Both the position numbers and the translations under genes were made by a program. Positions 8,267-17,789 of a stretch of DNA of 64,000 nucleotides are shown here, piece by piece. Source of the DNA: Bradyrhizobium sp. dw_411 (GTDB lineage Bacteria > Pseudomonadota > Alphaproteobacteria > Rhizobiales > Xanthobacteraceae); assembly GCF_018449695.1 (NCBI RefSeq), contig NZ_JAAVUY010000007.1, forward strand, positions 248,001 through 312,000, read 5' to 3'. Within the stretch, counting starts at the first letter, position 1. Every line of letters begins with the position of its first letter. The notes beneath the pieces are model-generated. The model was not told the DNA's origin, made no database searches, and worked only from the letters and a program-made list of their open reading frames with translations.

Positions 8267-11200
8267 ATGGCGCGAAGGGCTGCCGCTGGATCTGGGTCAC
8301 TGGGCCGTGTATGCGCGCGGACGATCCAGCGTGGCCTCAAGGCGGCGTGCTGGCTGCTTTTGATCGCGCTGATATTGCCCGGCGCCGGCCGCGCCGAACC
8401 GGTCAAGGGCGAGGCGACATTTTCCGCCGGTGGCGGTTTTGCCCGGCTGGTGCTCAAGCTGGCCGATGATGTCGAGACCGAAGTGGTCACGGCCGGTTCG
8501 ATCATCGTGATCCGCTTCAAGCGACCGGTCGATATCTCCATCGACCAGTTGTCCGATGCGGTGCCCGATTATGTCGGATCGGCGCGGCGCGATCCCGATG
8601 GCATGGCGATCCGGCTGTCATTGTCGCGCCGGGCCACCGTCAACACCATGACGGCGGGCGAGCGGATATTCGTCGACTTCCTGCCGGACTCCTGGAAAGG
8701 GCCGCCGCCCGGCCTTCCGCCGGAAGTGGTGCGCGAGCTGGCCGAGCGCGCACGCGCCGCGGAACGCGAATTGCGCCAGCAGCGCGCCGTCGTCGAAGCC
8801 AAGAAGCGTCCGCCGACGCGGGTCCGCGCCTCGGTGCAGCCGACTTTCGTTCGTTTCATTTTTGAGGTGCCTGACGGCGTCGGGGTTTCCTCGGTGCTGA
8901 ACGAGCAGAAACTCAAGCTGATGTTCAACGCCGTGCTGGTGTTCGATCTGGCGGACGCCAAGCTCGCCGCACCTTCGAACATCGCGTCGATCAATCAGCG
9001 CACCGAAGGCGAAACCTCCCTGGTGGAAGTGACGCTGATCGGTGACGTCGACGTTCACTCGTTCCGCGAGGACAAGAACTACATTATCGATGTGGCGTTC
9101 CAGCAAGCCGACAAGGCCTCGCCGCTGGCGGATGCCTCGCACGCTCCGGCCGCCGCGCCGGCTGCGGGCGAGAAGCCTGCAGTGGCGGCTCCGGCCTCGC
9201 GCCATGCCAATGAGCTGACGCCGCCGACCTCGGAGGTGATCGCCAAACAAGCCAATATCGAGATCAAGCCCGATCAGCCGCCGGCTACGTCCGAAACGCC
9301 CTCCGAAACTGCCAAGGAAGCTTCCAAGGAAACGATCAAGGAAGTTCCGTTGGAGCCGCTGAAGGAAGCGCCCAAAGAAGCGATGAAGGAAATGCCGGCT
9401 GTTGTCGCCGAGGCCGCGAAGCCGGAGTCGGCGGTAAAGGAGATGCCGGAGCCCGCGCCGAAAATGGCCGCTGCCGAAGCGCCGCGCGAGGCCAAGCCGC
9501 AAGAATCCAAAGTGCCTGAAGCCAAAGCGCCCGAAGCTAAATCCACGGGCAGCGCGGCCAACGTCAGCGCCCGGCGTGACAGCGAAGGGCTGCATTTGAC
9601 CTTTGGATTTACGACCATCACGCCGGCCGCGCTGTTCCGTCGCGCCGATGCGGTTTGGCTGTTGTTCGATACCAATAAGCCTGTTGATGTCGAGCCGATC
9701 CGCAGCAATGGCGGCGCGCTGATTGCCGAAGTCACCCCGATGCCGCTGGACAAGGGGCAGGCGGTTCGCATCCGGCTCAACCGCCCTCAAATGCCGTCGC
9801 TGACCGGCGACGATCAGGCCGGCGGCTCGAACTGGGTCGTCACCTTTGCCGACACGATGCAGACGCCGACGCAGCAATTGGTCGCGACGCGCAACGTCAC
9901 CGATCCCGCCAAGGCCAGCGTCACCATCCCGATCTCGCGGCCCGGTCTGCTGTACCGGTTTGCCGATCCGGATGCCGGCGACGCCCTGATGGTGGTCACG
10001 GCGACGCCGCCGGTCCGCGGCTTCATCAAGCGGCAGGACTTCGTCGACATGTCGCTGCTGGAATCGATCCATGGTGTGGCGATTCGTCCGAATTCCGACG
10101 ATGTCACCGCCGAGATCGCCACCGACAAGATCATTCTCAGCAGGCCCGGCGGATTGACGCTGTCGTCGTCCAATAATGGCGGGGAGCGCGCCCCGACCTT
10201 GGCCCGGCCGATCTTCGACGACGGCGAGTGGCACAAGAACCAGGAAGGCATTTTCAACACGCGCCTGGACGCGTTGATCCAGGCCTCGGCGGAGGCCGAT
10301 CCCGAGCAGCGCGCGCTGCCCCGGATCAATCTCGCCCGCTTCTATCTGGCGCGTGAGATGTATCCGGAAGCCAAGGCCATTCTCGATCTCGCCTTGGTCG
10401 ATGCCAAACCGGGTGCCGAGGACCCGGTGGTTCTGATCACGCATGCGGTGGCTGCCATCCTGATGGGGCGTTCTGAACTCGGGCTGAAGGATCTCGCCAA
10501 TCCGGCGATCGGAACCAATTACGATTCGCAGCTCTGGAAGGCGCTGGCCTACACCCGCACCGGAAAGTGGGTCGAAGCGCGCGAGAAATTCAAGAACGTC
10601 GAATTCGCCATCAACTCGCTGCCGATCGAATTGCAGCGCATCGTGATCTTCGACGCGTTGCGGGCCACGCTTGAGGTCAAGGATTATTCCGGCGCCGACA
10701 AACGCGCCAACGAGTTGCAGATCATCGGTCCGCCGACCGGGACCAAGCCGGCTTTCGCGGTGATGCGGGGCCGCATCGCCGAAGCGCTCGGGCGCGACAA
10801 GGATGCGCTGGACGAATACCAGAAGGCGGTCGACTCCGACGATCGTCCCGCGGCGGCGGAAGCCACGCTGCTTGAAATTGCCCTGAAGCAGAAGCGCGAC
10901 GAAATCAGCACGGCCGATGCGCTGGCCCAGCTCGAGACACAGGCGATCACGTGGCGCGGCGACGGGCTCGAGGTGCAGACGCTGGGGATGCTGGGGCATC
11001 TCTATGCCGAAGCCGGGCGCTATGCCGATACGTTTGCGGCGGTGCGGACCGCGACCCGGCTGCAGCCCAATTCGGAAATCTCGCGGCGCGGCCAGGACGA
11101 AGCGTCGGCACTGTTTGCGCAGCTCTTTCTCAGCCAGAAGGGCGACGACCTGCCGCCGATCGACGCGCTCGGGATGTTCTATGACTATCGCGAGTTGACC

Positions 11201-12001
11201 CCGATCGGGCGGCGCGGCGACGAGATGATCCGCCGGCTCGCCGATCGCCTGGTGGCGGTCGATCTGCTCGATCAGGCCAGCGAACTCCTGCAATACCAGG
11301 TCGACAAGCGGCTGGAGGGGGCGGCGCGGGCGCAGGTCGCAGCACGCCTCGCGATGGTCTACCTGACCAATCGCAAGCCGGACCGCGCCATCGCAGCGCT
11401 TCGCTCCACCCGAATCGCCGATCTCTCGGGCGAATTGCGCACGCAGCGGCTGTTGCTGGAAGCGCGCGCGCAGAGCGATGTCGGGCGGCACGATCTGGCG
11501 CTCGATATCATTTCGAACATCAGCGGCCGCGAAGCGATTAGGCTGCGCTCCGATATCTACTGGGCGTCGCGGCATTGGCGCGAGGCGTCCGAACAGATCG
11601 AATTGTATTACGCCGATCGCTGGCGCGACTTCAAACCGCTGAACCCGACAGAGAAGGGCGATGTGATCCGCGCGGTGGTCGGGTACGCGCTGGCCGAGGA
11701 CGCGATCGGGCTGGCGCGCTTTCGCGAAAAATATGCGCCGCTGATGAGCGGCGATATCGACCGCGCCGCGTTCGAGACCGCAAGCAAGCCGGCCTCGTCC
11801 ACCAGCGCCGAATTCGCCCAGATCGCCAAGATGGCGGCCAGCGTCGATACGCTCGACGGCTTCCTGCGCGAAATGCGCATGCGCTTCCCGGACGCGACCG
11901 CGCGCGCGATATTACCGCCGGGAACCCAGAAGGCCGACCCGTTCCCGACCGGCTCGTTGCCCGGGATCGTTGGAATTAAACAGGTCAGCAAGGCGAAGTA
12001 G
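8267..12001 (+). CDS. Large exported tetratricopeptide-repeat protein of the flagellar locus
   Basis: This 1,244-residue protein has a basic N-terminus, then a hydrophobic export signal (KAACWLLLIALILPGAGRAE). Beta-rich segments follow (to about residue 280). A low-complexity linker encoded at about 9290-9545 has KE-x-repeats (KEASKETIKEV, KEAPKEAMKEMP). A second beta-rich part comes next, and the second half consists of TPR-like helical repeats (for example LPRINLARFYLAREMYPEAK, GRIAEALGRDKDALDEYQKA, LYAEAGRYADTFAAV). It lies directly behind motE on the same strand, so a periplasmic motility role is likely. The start at 8267 is the best placed for the signal sequence; other starts are possible. 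No enzyme motif was seen. Confidence 0.88.
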   Translation: MARRAAAGSGSLGRVCARTIQRGLKAACWLLLIALILPGAGRAEPVKGEATFSAGGGFARLVLKLADDVETEVVTAGSIIVIRFKRPVDISIDQLSDAVPDYVGSARRDPDGMAIRLSLSRRATVNTMTAGERIFVDFLPDSWKGPPPGLPPEVVRELAERARAAERELRQQRAVVEAKKRPPTRVRASVQPTFVRFIFEVPDGVGVSSVLNEQKLKLMFNAVLVFDLADAKLAAPSNIASINQRTEGETSLVEVTLIGDVDVHSFREDKNYIIDVAFQQADKASPLADASHAPAAAPAAGEKPAVAAPASRHANELTPPTSEVIAKQANIEIKPDQPPATSETPSETAKEASKETIKEVPLEPLKEAPKEAMKEMPAVVAEAAKPESAVKEMPEPAPKMAAAEAPREAKPQESKVPEAKAPEAKSTGSAANVSARRDSEGLHLTFGFTTITPAALFRRADAVWLLFDTNKPVDVEPIRSNGGALIAEVTPMPLDKGQAVRIRLNRPQMPSLTGDDQAGGSNWVVTFADTMQTPTQQLVATRNVTDPAKASVTIPISRPGLLYRFADPDAGDALMVVTATPPVRGFIKRQDFVDMSLLESIHGVAIRPNSDDVTAEIATDKIILSRPGGLTLSSSNNGGERAPTLARPIFDDGEWHKNQEGIFNTRLDALIQASAEADPEQRALPRINLARFYLAREMYPEAKAILDLALVDAKPGAEDPVVLITHAVAAILMGRSELGLKDLANPAIGTNYDSQLWKALAYTRTGKWVEAREKFKNVEFAINSLPIELQRIVIFDALRATLEVKDYSGADKRANELQIIGPPTGTKPAFAVMRGRIAEALGRDKDALDEYQKAVDSDDRPAAAEATLLEIALKQKRDEISTADALAQLETQAITWRGDGLEVQTLGMLGHLYAEAGRYADTFAAVRTATRLQPNSEISRRGQDEASALFAQLFLSQKGDDLPPIDALGMFYDYRELTPIGRRGDEMIRRLADRLVAVDLLDQASELLQYQVDKRLEGAARAQVAARLAMVYLTNRKPDRAIAALRSTRIADLSGELRTQRLLLEARAQSDVGRHDLALDIISNISGREAIRLRSDIYWASRHWREASEQIELYYADRWRDFKPLNPTEKGDVIRAVVGYALAEDAIGLARFREKYAPLMSGDIDRAAFETASKPASSTSAEFAQIAKMAASVDTLDGFLREMRMRFPDATARAILPPGTQKADPFPTGSLPGIVGIKQVSKAK

Positions 12002-12076
12002 GGCGTCCTGCTCTCGACAGTGGCTCCCTGAATCGGCAACCTTCCTCCAACCAAACGTGGACAGGAATCCGCCCGC

Positions 12077-12313
12077 ATGAGCAAGCCCGTCAAGACCGAA
12101 GCGGAACTGGTTGATATGGCCAGGGCTGAACTGAAAGCCCACGCCGATTGTCCGGATGGTATCGTAATTTCGGTGTTGCGCACGGGCGAGAGCTGGGAGT
12201 TCCGCACCGAAGCGGATGCTGCGACGGTTGCAAAACCCGGCTATCCCGAATGCGTCGCGCTGATCGTCCAGATCGGCGATCACCTCGGCAAGCAGTTCGA
12301 CGTGAAGGGGTGA
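12077..12313 (+). CDS. Conserved-looking small protein, function unknown
   Basis: This 78-residue soluble protein begins MSKPVKTEAELVDMARAELK. It has alternating helix and strand patterning and no membrane segment or recognisable motif (central ISVLRTGESWEFRTEAD). It follows the TPR gene by 75 bp on the same strand and ends 4 bp before the convergent ABC permease gene, so it sits exactly at the border between the flagellar block and the metabolic cargo. I do not recognise the family. Confidence 0.7.
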   Translation: MSKPVKTEAELVDMARAELKAHADCPDGIVISVLRTGESWEFRTEADAATVAKPGYPECVALIVQIGDHLGKQFDVKG

Positions 12314-12317
12314 CGCC

Positions 12318-13064
12318 CTAGCCGCCCGGCTGGCGCAACCGGCGGTCCTGCTTGAGCAACAGCGTGTTTACCGTTGCGGCCACCAGCACCAACAGCAGCG
12401 TCACCGACATGATCACCTGGATGTTCTGCAGGCCGATCGCGGTCATCAAGAGATAGCCGAGGCCGCTCTGCGAGCCGAACATCTCGCCCAGAATGGTGCC
12501 GATCAGCGTGAGGGAGAAGCCGATGCGGATGCCGGAGAAAATATCCGGCAACGCCGCCGGCAGCAGCACCGAGCGGATGAGATCCCAGCGCGTCAGACGC
12601 ATCGCCGCCGCGGCCCGGAAAAAGATTGGCGGCACGTTGCTGCAGGCCGCGAGCGTGAAGATCGCGACCGGCACCACGCCATGGATCGCGCCGAAGGCAA
12701 TCTTGGCCGGCATGCCGATCCCGAAGATCAGGAGCACGATGGGATAGAGCGCGATTTTTGGAATCGAATTGCTGGCAAGCAAAAACGGTTCGAACACCTC
12801 TGCCGTCATGCGGTTGATTCCGAGCGCGAGGCCGATCGCCAATCCGGCCACGATCGAAATCGCCAGTGCGACGATAAAGGCCGTCCCGGTCTCGGCGATA
12901 TGGCCCCAGAACCGCGCGGTCTGCAGCAATCGGGCGAGATAGAGAATGGTCTCAAGCGGCGGTAGCAGCGCGTTGCGGCCGACCAGCCAGAACAAAATTT
13001 GCCAGAGCGCCAGCAGCATGATTACCAGAAACAGCGACGGATTGGCCTCGATGGTCCGGCGCAT
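12318..13064 (-). CDS. ABC transporter permease (nitrate/sulfonate/taurine type), second permease
   Basis: This 248-residue inner-membrane permease has about six transmembrane segments and the EAA loop (AAAMRLTRWDLIRSVLLPAA, then LPDIFSGIRIGFSLTLIG) that docks onto the ATPase. An upstream-extended open frame exists, but the ATG at 13064 overlaps the stop of the preceding permease (ATGA) and gives the normal family length, so I chose it. With the genes at 13064-15607 it forms a complete two-permease importer; substrates of this SsuC/TauC-like family are sulfonates, nitrate, thiamine precursors and others. The specific substrate cannot be read from sequence. Confidence 0.9.
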   Translation of the reverse strand: MRRTIEANPSLFLVIMLLALWQILFWLVGRNALLPPLETILYLARLLQTARFWGHIAETGTAFIVALAISIVAGLAIGLALGINRMTAEVFEPFLLASNSIPKIALYPIVLLIFGIGMPAKIAFGAIHGVVPVAIFTLAACSNVPPIFFRAAAAMRLTRWDLIRSVLLPAALPDIFSGIRIGFSLTLIGTILGEMFGSQSGLGYLLMTAIGLQNIQVIMSVTLLLVLVAATVNTLLLKQDRRLRQPGG

Positions 13065-13813
13065 CAGACGCGCCCCCGCCGTGCCTGTAATGCGCGGTCC
13101 CAGCGGTCGAGACTCATATTGACGGTCACCGAGATCAACAGAATGAGCAGGATCAGCGGATACATCACGTTGTTGTCGAGATTGTCGTAGGCAAAGCGGA
13201 TCTCGTAACCGAGCCCGGTCGAGGACATGATGAACTCGGCGCCGATGACGCCGATAAACGCATAGGCGATCGCGAGTTTGACGCCAGTGAACAGATAGGG
13301 CGCGGCATAGGGCAGCGTAACGCGGCGGATGGTTTCCACGGGGCCAAGCTGGAATACGCGGGGGGTCTTGGCCAAAACCGGCGGCAAGCTGTCGAGCCCC
13401 GATAGCGTCGAGACGATCATCGACACCACCGCGAGCATGAAGCCGATCAGCACCTGTGGTGCGTCGCCAAGGCCGAATACGATCAGAAACAGCGGATAGA
13501 ACGCATAGATCGGAATGGCGTAATAAGTGGCGAACAGCGGCTCCAGCAGCGTGCGCAGCAGGCGGGCGCGATGCAGCGCCGCCCCGGCCGCGATCCCCAC
13601 CACGACGGAAAGACCAAACGCCAGCGCGACATTGGTGAGCGTCTTCACAATCGCCGCGTTGAACGTCCCATTCTCGATCATCGCCCACAGCCCAAGCACG
13701 ATCCGGCTCGGCGCCGGCAGCGTCAGCGGCTTGATGATTTGATTGCGGCAGAGAATTTCCAGCAGCGCCAAAGGCAACACCACCGCCAGCAGCCTGTAGA
13801 GGACGATGCGCAC
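13064..13813 (-). CDS. ABC transporter permease (nitrate/sulfonate/taurine type), first permease
   Basis: This 249-residue permease begins MRIVLYRLLAVVLPLALLEI. It has roughly six transmembrane segments and an EAA-type loop (RVFQLGPVETIRRVTLPYA-AAPYLFTGVKLAIAYAF). It is clearly paralogous to its neighbour, so the membrane part of the importer is a heterodimer. It starts 1 bp after the ATPase stop and overlaps the second permease by 1 bp; the tight packing indicates one operon in the order binding protein, ATPase, permease, permease. Confidence 0.9.
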   Translation of the reverse strand: MRIVLYRLLAVVLPLALLEILCRNQIIKPLTLPAPSRIVLGLWAMIENGTFNAAIVKTLTNVALAFGLSVVVGIAAGAALHRARLLRTLLEPLFATYYAIPIYAFYPLFLIVFGLGDAPQVLIGFMLAVVSMIVSTLSGLDSLPPVLAKTPRVFQLGPVETIRRVTLPYAAPYLFTGVKLAIAYAFIGVIGAEFIMSSTGLGYEIRFAYDNLDNNVMYPLILLILLISVTVNMSLDRWDRALQARRGRV

Positions 13814-13814
13814 G

Positions 13815-14618
13815 CTAGACGCTCCCAGGCGCCAGCGCCTGCATCGACTGCGCGCGCAGCAGCGTCCATAGTCTGGCGGTGATCTGGCCGAATTCCGGCG
13901 CGGAGACGATCTGGCTGTCGCGCTCGCGTGGCCAGCCGGTTTCGATCACCTCCAGTATGCGTCCGGGCCGCGCCGACATTACCGCGACCCGATCGGCCAG
14001 CATGGCGGCTTCGTCAAGCGCGTGGGTGATCAACAGCACCGTCGCGCCGGTGGCGCGCCAGATCCGCAACAACTCGTCGCCCATCAACAGACGGGTCTGC
14101 TGGTCGAGCGCGCCGAACGGCTCGTCCAACAAAATCAGCCGCGGCTGCATTACCAGCGTGCGCGCGATGCAGACGCGCTGGCGCATGCCGCCGGAGAGTT
14201 GCGACGGATAGGCTTGCGCGAAATCCTGTAAGCCCATCAATTGCAGCGCGTATTGCAAACGCTTTTCGATCTCGGCCTTGTCGAGCGGCTGGCGTCGTAG
14301 CCCGAAGGTGATGTTGTCGGCGACGTTGAGCCAGGGAAAACTGGCATTCTCCTGGAACACCACACCGACGCCATTCGGCACGGTGTTGCCGATCGGCTGT
14401 CCTTCGAACGTGACTTCGCCGGAAGAGGGTGGCGCGAGAGCTGCGATGACATCGAGCAAGGTCGACTTGCCGCAGCCGGAGGGGCCGACCACGGCAAAGA
14501 ACTCGCCGCGGCGCAGGTCGATATCGATCGGTCCCAACGCGTGGGTACGGCCGAGTTTGGACTCATAGACCCTGTTGACGCCGCGCAGCGAGACGTGAAT
14601 CGGAATTGGAGTATCCAC
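13815..14618 (-). CDS. ABC transporter ATP-binding protein (SsuB/TauB type)
   Basis: This 267-residue ATPase has Walker A GPSGCGKST (Lys about 51), Q-loop region VVFQENASFPWL, signature LSGGMRQR and Walker B LILLDEPFGALD with the H-loop LLITHALDEA. The start is a GTG at 14618 that overlaps the TAG stop of the binding-protein gene (TAGTG); an ATG far upstream would add a long tail read antisense-like through that gene. It powers the importer encoded by the four-gene operon. Confidence 0.93.
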   Translation of the reverse strand: MDTPIPIHVSLRGVNRVYESKLGRTHALGPIDIDLRRGEFFAVVGPSGCGKSTLLDVIAALAPPSSGEVTFEGQPIGNTVPNGVGVVFQENASFPWLNVADNITFGLRRQPLDKAEIEKRLQYALQLMGLQDFAQAYPSQLSGGMRQRVCIARTLVMQPRLILLDEPFGALDQQTRLLMGDELLRIWRATGATVLLITHALDEAAMLADRVAVMSARPGRILEVIETGWPRERDSQIVSAPEFGQITARLWTLLRAQSMQALAPGSV

Positions 14619-15607
14619 TAGTAGTCTTTCTGCAGATCGTCGGCGAGAAAGCGGCGGTCGATCATCTTCCCCCAGTCCGGCGTGCCTGTGTAAGCGCCGA
14701 CATGACGCTGCGCTGCGATCATCGCGTCCATGCCCTTGATGTCGAAGCGTCCGACGCCCCAATAGGGGATCGCGCCCGGCGCCGTGGCCGTGAGGTTGTG
14801 CACCGCCTGGCGGCCGATGGCGGGGTCGAGATCGTACACCTTGGCAACGATATCGCCGGCTTCGTCGGGGTGAGCGTACATGAATTCGACCGCCTTGCGC
14901 CGCGCGCGCAGCACCGCGCGCAGGAAATCGCCATGCTCGGCGACCGCCTTGCCGGTGGCGACGCCGATCACATTGCACAGCGGCGGCAGCGCGTCGGCGG
15001 CGCGAACCACCGTGCGCAGCTTGGCGCTGTTCTTCGACCACACCGGATCGGCCAGCGTGGCGACATCGATCGCGCCGAGATCGAGCGCCACTACTTGTTC
15101 GCCGAAGCCACCGACCTTGGTCGGCGCGAAATCGGCCGGAGTCAGGCCTGCGGTCTGCGCCAGCAGCACGTTGAGCGCCTGGCTGGTCGAGCGCGGATTG
15201 GTGTAGCCGACCTTGCGTCCCTTGAAATCCTGCAGGCTCTTGATCGGCGAATCCGGTTTCACCGCCCAGACGAATTCGCCGACGGTGAGCACGTTGTCGC
15301 TGATGATGCGCAGATCATTGCCCTGCTCGATCGCGGCGACAGTGCCGGCGAGATCGGCCTCGCCATAATCGAGATTGCCGCCGAGCAGGTTGCGCAGCGT
15401 GGTGCCGCCGCCATTGGAGGAGAGGATGCCGGAGACGTCAGCGCCCTCCTGTTTGAAGAAGCCCTTCTCCATCGCAACCGCATACGGCATGCCGTTGGCG
15501 GCGATACCGTAATTGCTCACCACAAGCTGCTCGGCCCTAGCCGCATTGATGAATGTCAGGCCGGCAAGTGCGGCCGCCAGCATCAGGCTCCGTGGCATTG
15601 TTGCCAT
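14618..15607 (-). CDS. ABC transporter substrate-binding protein (NMT1/SsuA-like)
   Basis: This 329-residue periplasmic binding protein has a signal peptide (MATMPRSLMLAAALAG, cleavage near AARA-EQ). The fold is NMT1/THI5-like (SNYGIAANGMPYAVAMEKGFF, DLAGTVAAIEQGNDLRII, LQDFKGRKVGYTNPRSTSQA). I chose the ATG at 15607 rather than the one 69 bp upstream because it follows a GGGAGAA Shine-Dalgarno sequence and starts directly on the signal peptide. It is the first gene of the importer operon. The ligand is unknown. Confidence 0.92.
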   Translation of the reverse strand: MATMPRSLMLAAALAGLTFINAARAEQLVVSNYGIAANGMPYAVAMEKGFFKQEGADVSGILSSNGGGTTLRNLLGGNLDYGEADLAGTVAAIEQGNDLRIISDNVLTVGEFVWAVKPDSPIKSLQDFKGRKVGYTNPRSTSQALNVLLAQTAGLTPADFAPTKVGGFGEQVVALDLGAIDVATLADPVWSKNSAKLRTVVRAADALPPLCNVIGVATGKAVAEHGDFLRAVLRARRKAVEFMYAHPDEAGDIVAKVYDLDPAIGRQAVHNLTATAPGAIPYWGVGRFDIKGMDAMIAAQRHVGAYTGTPDWGKMIDRRFLADDLQKDY

Positions 15608-15795
15608 CGTTCGCTTCTCCCTTATCGGCCCTTTGGGCCTTATTTTTTTAGCCGCGCATGTTCGCGCTCGCGCCAATATTGCACGCTTTTTGTTGCAGGT
15701 ATTCTGTCTATCCGCCGGGGAACTGCAAGGGCCGCTTTCGGCTTCGGAGCCGATGCGGGCCAGATATCAGACGGGCGAGGCGACGCGCCTGGCCA

Positions 15796-17775
15796 TCAAT
15801 TCTTGTGGACCATCTCTGCCGGCGCTTGCGCAAAAGCGTAATTCAATCCGACCAGGCCGCTGAAAACGGTCGCGTGATTTTGGCCGAGCTGCGCGGTCAA
15901 GGACGTGAGGCCGCTCCAGGCCGGGGTGAGGGTGACTTGCGTCCCCACGGTCGCGGTGGCCCAGTCTCGTCCCAGCACGACCGCCGGCAGCGAATAGCTT
16001 GGCGCGGCGATCGTGGTCAGCGACGCCGTCACCATGCGGTCGAGTGGATCGAATTCGTGATCCCACACGATCTGCGCAAACGGATGCCATCTGCCCCAAT
16101 CGAGCCGCGCCTGATAGCCCAGCACGCCCACTTCGGAATTGCGGACCTGGCTGCCGAACGACAGGCTGGTGAAGCTGCCGCTTTCGGTGAAGCCGCCAAT
16201 TCGCGCCTGCTGCAGGATGAAGCCGGCGACCGGGCCGTGCGTTACGATGCCGGTGTGGAAATCGTAGCCAATTTCGCCGGCGAGCGAGAGATCGTCGCCG
16301 GTGGTCGATCCGTTGTTCTGCTGAACGGTGATGCCGATCGGCACGAGACGGTTGGTGCTGTAGCCGAGCCAACTGGCGGTACCGACGAGATCGCCCCACC
16401 AATTGGCGTTGCGGTACGCCGTGTAGAGGCTGAGCGCGACGGCATCCTGTTTGTAACCGCCGCCGAGCGAGAACGATGGATTGACGTAGCCAGCCGTGAT
16501 CGCCGCGCCCGCGAGCCAACCGTTCTGCCACTTGTAGTCGATGCCCAGGCTGCCCGCGAGCGGCAGACCGGGATCGCCGGGAAAGCCCGCCGAGCTGTTG
16601 TCGAGTTTAAGATATGACAGCTCGCCATTGACCCACACGTTCCAGCCGGAGCGGCGCTGGCGTTGGGTGAGATCGATCTGCTGCTGGATGCCGCCGATGG
16701 TCTGGAACGTGGTCTGCAGCGCGGTTTCCGCAAGGAACGATATCTGGCTCGGTGCGACCAGCAGATTGTAGAAATAATCCGCCTCGATCAACTGGCCGGC
16801 TTCGGTGAGATGAACGCCGTCCATGAACAAATAGGTTTGCGTGGCGTCCGCCGATTGCAGATAGCCGTGCGTTGCGCTTGGCGTCGTGGTCGGCGCGCAG
16901 GTCACGCCGTAGCCCGAGGTTTGTCCGGACCCGATCGCGGGTAGGCAGGCATAGGCGCTGGGGCCGGTGGCATGCGGATCATGCGTGATGCCGAATGCAA
17001 GAGGGTTTTGCTCCACCGCGGTAAAGACCGAGTTGGTATCCGCGAAGATAAACCTGACACCCGCCGCCGTCAGATCGCTCGTGGTCGCCGACAGGATGGT
17101 ATGTGCGTAAGACTGCGTGGCGGCATTGTCGGAAGGGCCCGGATAATAATTGCTGGTGATGATGGTGCGCGCGCCGGCGGCCTGCAGGCTGGCTACGGCG
17201 TTGCTCAGGGCTTGCGCTTCACCGAGCAGGTAAGTGACCGCCATCGGAGAATTCGCGCCGTATGTCGAGAACGCCGCTGCGGCATCGTTGGCGCCGCTGG
17301 CCAACAGATAGATCGCGTTGGGATTGGCGCGGCCGTTCACCGAAGCGAGGTAATTGCCGATCTGGGTCGCCGTGCCCGGCAGCAACGGATTTGGGTATTG
17401 GTTGCCGGTGGACGTGGCGAACATATAGCCCTGCGGAACGAGATTATCGACGGAGTTGCCGATCGCGTAGTTCGTGCCACCGGGCATGCCAGCGGAATTG
17501 GCCGACAGCCCGAAGAAACCGGCGAGCAGTTGCGCGTTGCCAAGGCCCGGCCCGGTCGGATGGGCGTTGCCGCCGGCCGCGAGCGAAGCCGCAATTGACG
17601 CATCCATGCCGGACAAGCCAGTCGCATGCGGGCCGCTGGCAGCACCGGTGTACCAGCCGGTGTCAAGCGTGCTGTCGCCAAAGCCGATCACCTGGTTGAA
17701 ATTCTGCGCCCGTGCCGATGGCGTCAGGCTGAGAAACGCCGCGCCGGCCAGGCAAATGTGTTTCAACCTCAGCAT
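15796..17775 (-). CDS. SGNH/GDSL esterase with C-terminal autotransporter barrel
   Basis: This protein of about 659 residues has a signal peptide ending SARAQ. An N-terminal SGNH hydrolase domain follows, with block I GFGDSTLDTGWY (nucleophile Ser) and a late block FMDGVHLTEAGQ supplying the Asp-His pair. The C-terminal 270-residue autotransporter beta-barrel is rich in alternating aromatic strands (WNVWVNGELSYLKL to GLNYAFAQ). It resembles EstA/ApeE-type surface esterases, which display the esterase outside the cell. The ATG at 17775 is preferred over an upstream TTG. It lies 14 bp behind the substrate-binding-protein gene on the same strand, suggesting cotranscription. Confidence 0.92.
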   Translation of the reverse strand: MLRLKHICLAGAAFLSLTPSARAQNFNQVIGFGDSTLDTGWYTGAASGPHATGLSGMDASIAASLAAGGNAHPTGPGLGNAQLLAGFFGLSANSAGMPGGTNYAIGNSVDNLVPQGYMFATSTGNQYPNPLLPGTATQIGNYLASVNGRANPNAIYLLASGANDAAAAFSTYGANSPMAVTYLLGEAQALSNAVASLQAAGARTIITSNYYPGPSDNAATQSYAHTILSATTSDLTAAGVRFIFADTNSVFTAVEQNPLAFGITHDPHATGPSAYACLPAIGSGQTSGYGVTCAPTTTPSATHGYLQSADATQTYLFMDGVHLTEAGQLIEADYFYNLLVAPSQISFLAETALQTTFQTIGGIQQQIDLTQRQRRSGWNVWVNGELSYLKLDNSSAGFPGDPGLPLAGSLGIDYKWQNGWLAGAAITAGYVNPSFSLGGGYKQDAVALSLYTAYRNANWWGDLVGTASWLGYSTNRLVPIGITVQQNNGSTTGDDLSLAGEIGYDFHTGIVTHGPVAGFILQQARIGGFTESGSFTSLSFGSQVRNSEVGVLGYQARLDWGRWHPFAQIVWDHEFDPLDRMVTASLTTIAAPSYSLPAVVLGRDWATATVGTQVTLTPAWSGLTSLTAQLGQNHATVFSGLVGLNYAFAQAPAEMVHKN

Positions 17776-17789
17776 GCAACGCAATCCGG

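Noticed and set aside
8618..11575. A 985-codon open frame antisense to the TPR gene
   Set aside because: Its composition (Arg, Gly, Asp, Gln, His-rich with no domain) is what the reverse strand of a high-GC coding gene gives; the plus-strand gene has a signal peptide, TPR pattern and operon context.
12318..13688. Permease gene extended to a 456-residue product
   Set aside because: The extra N-terminal part is the other frame of the upstream permease; the ATG at 13064 overlapping that stop gives normal length.
13815..15041. ATPase gene extended to 408 residues
   Set aside because: The extension runs through the binding-protein gene in another frame; the GTG at 14618 is the natural coupled start.
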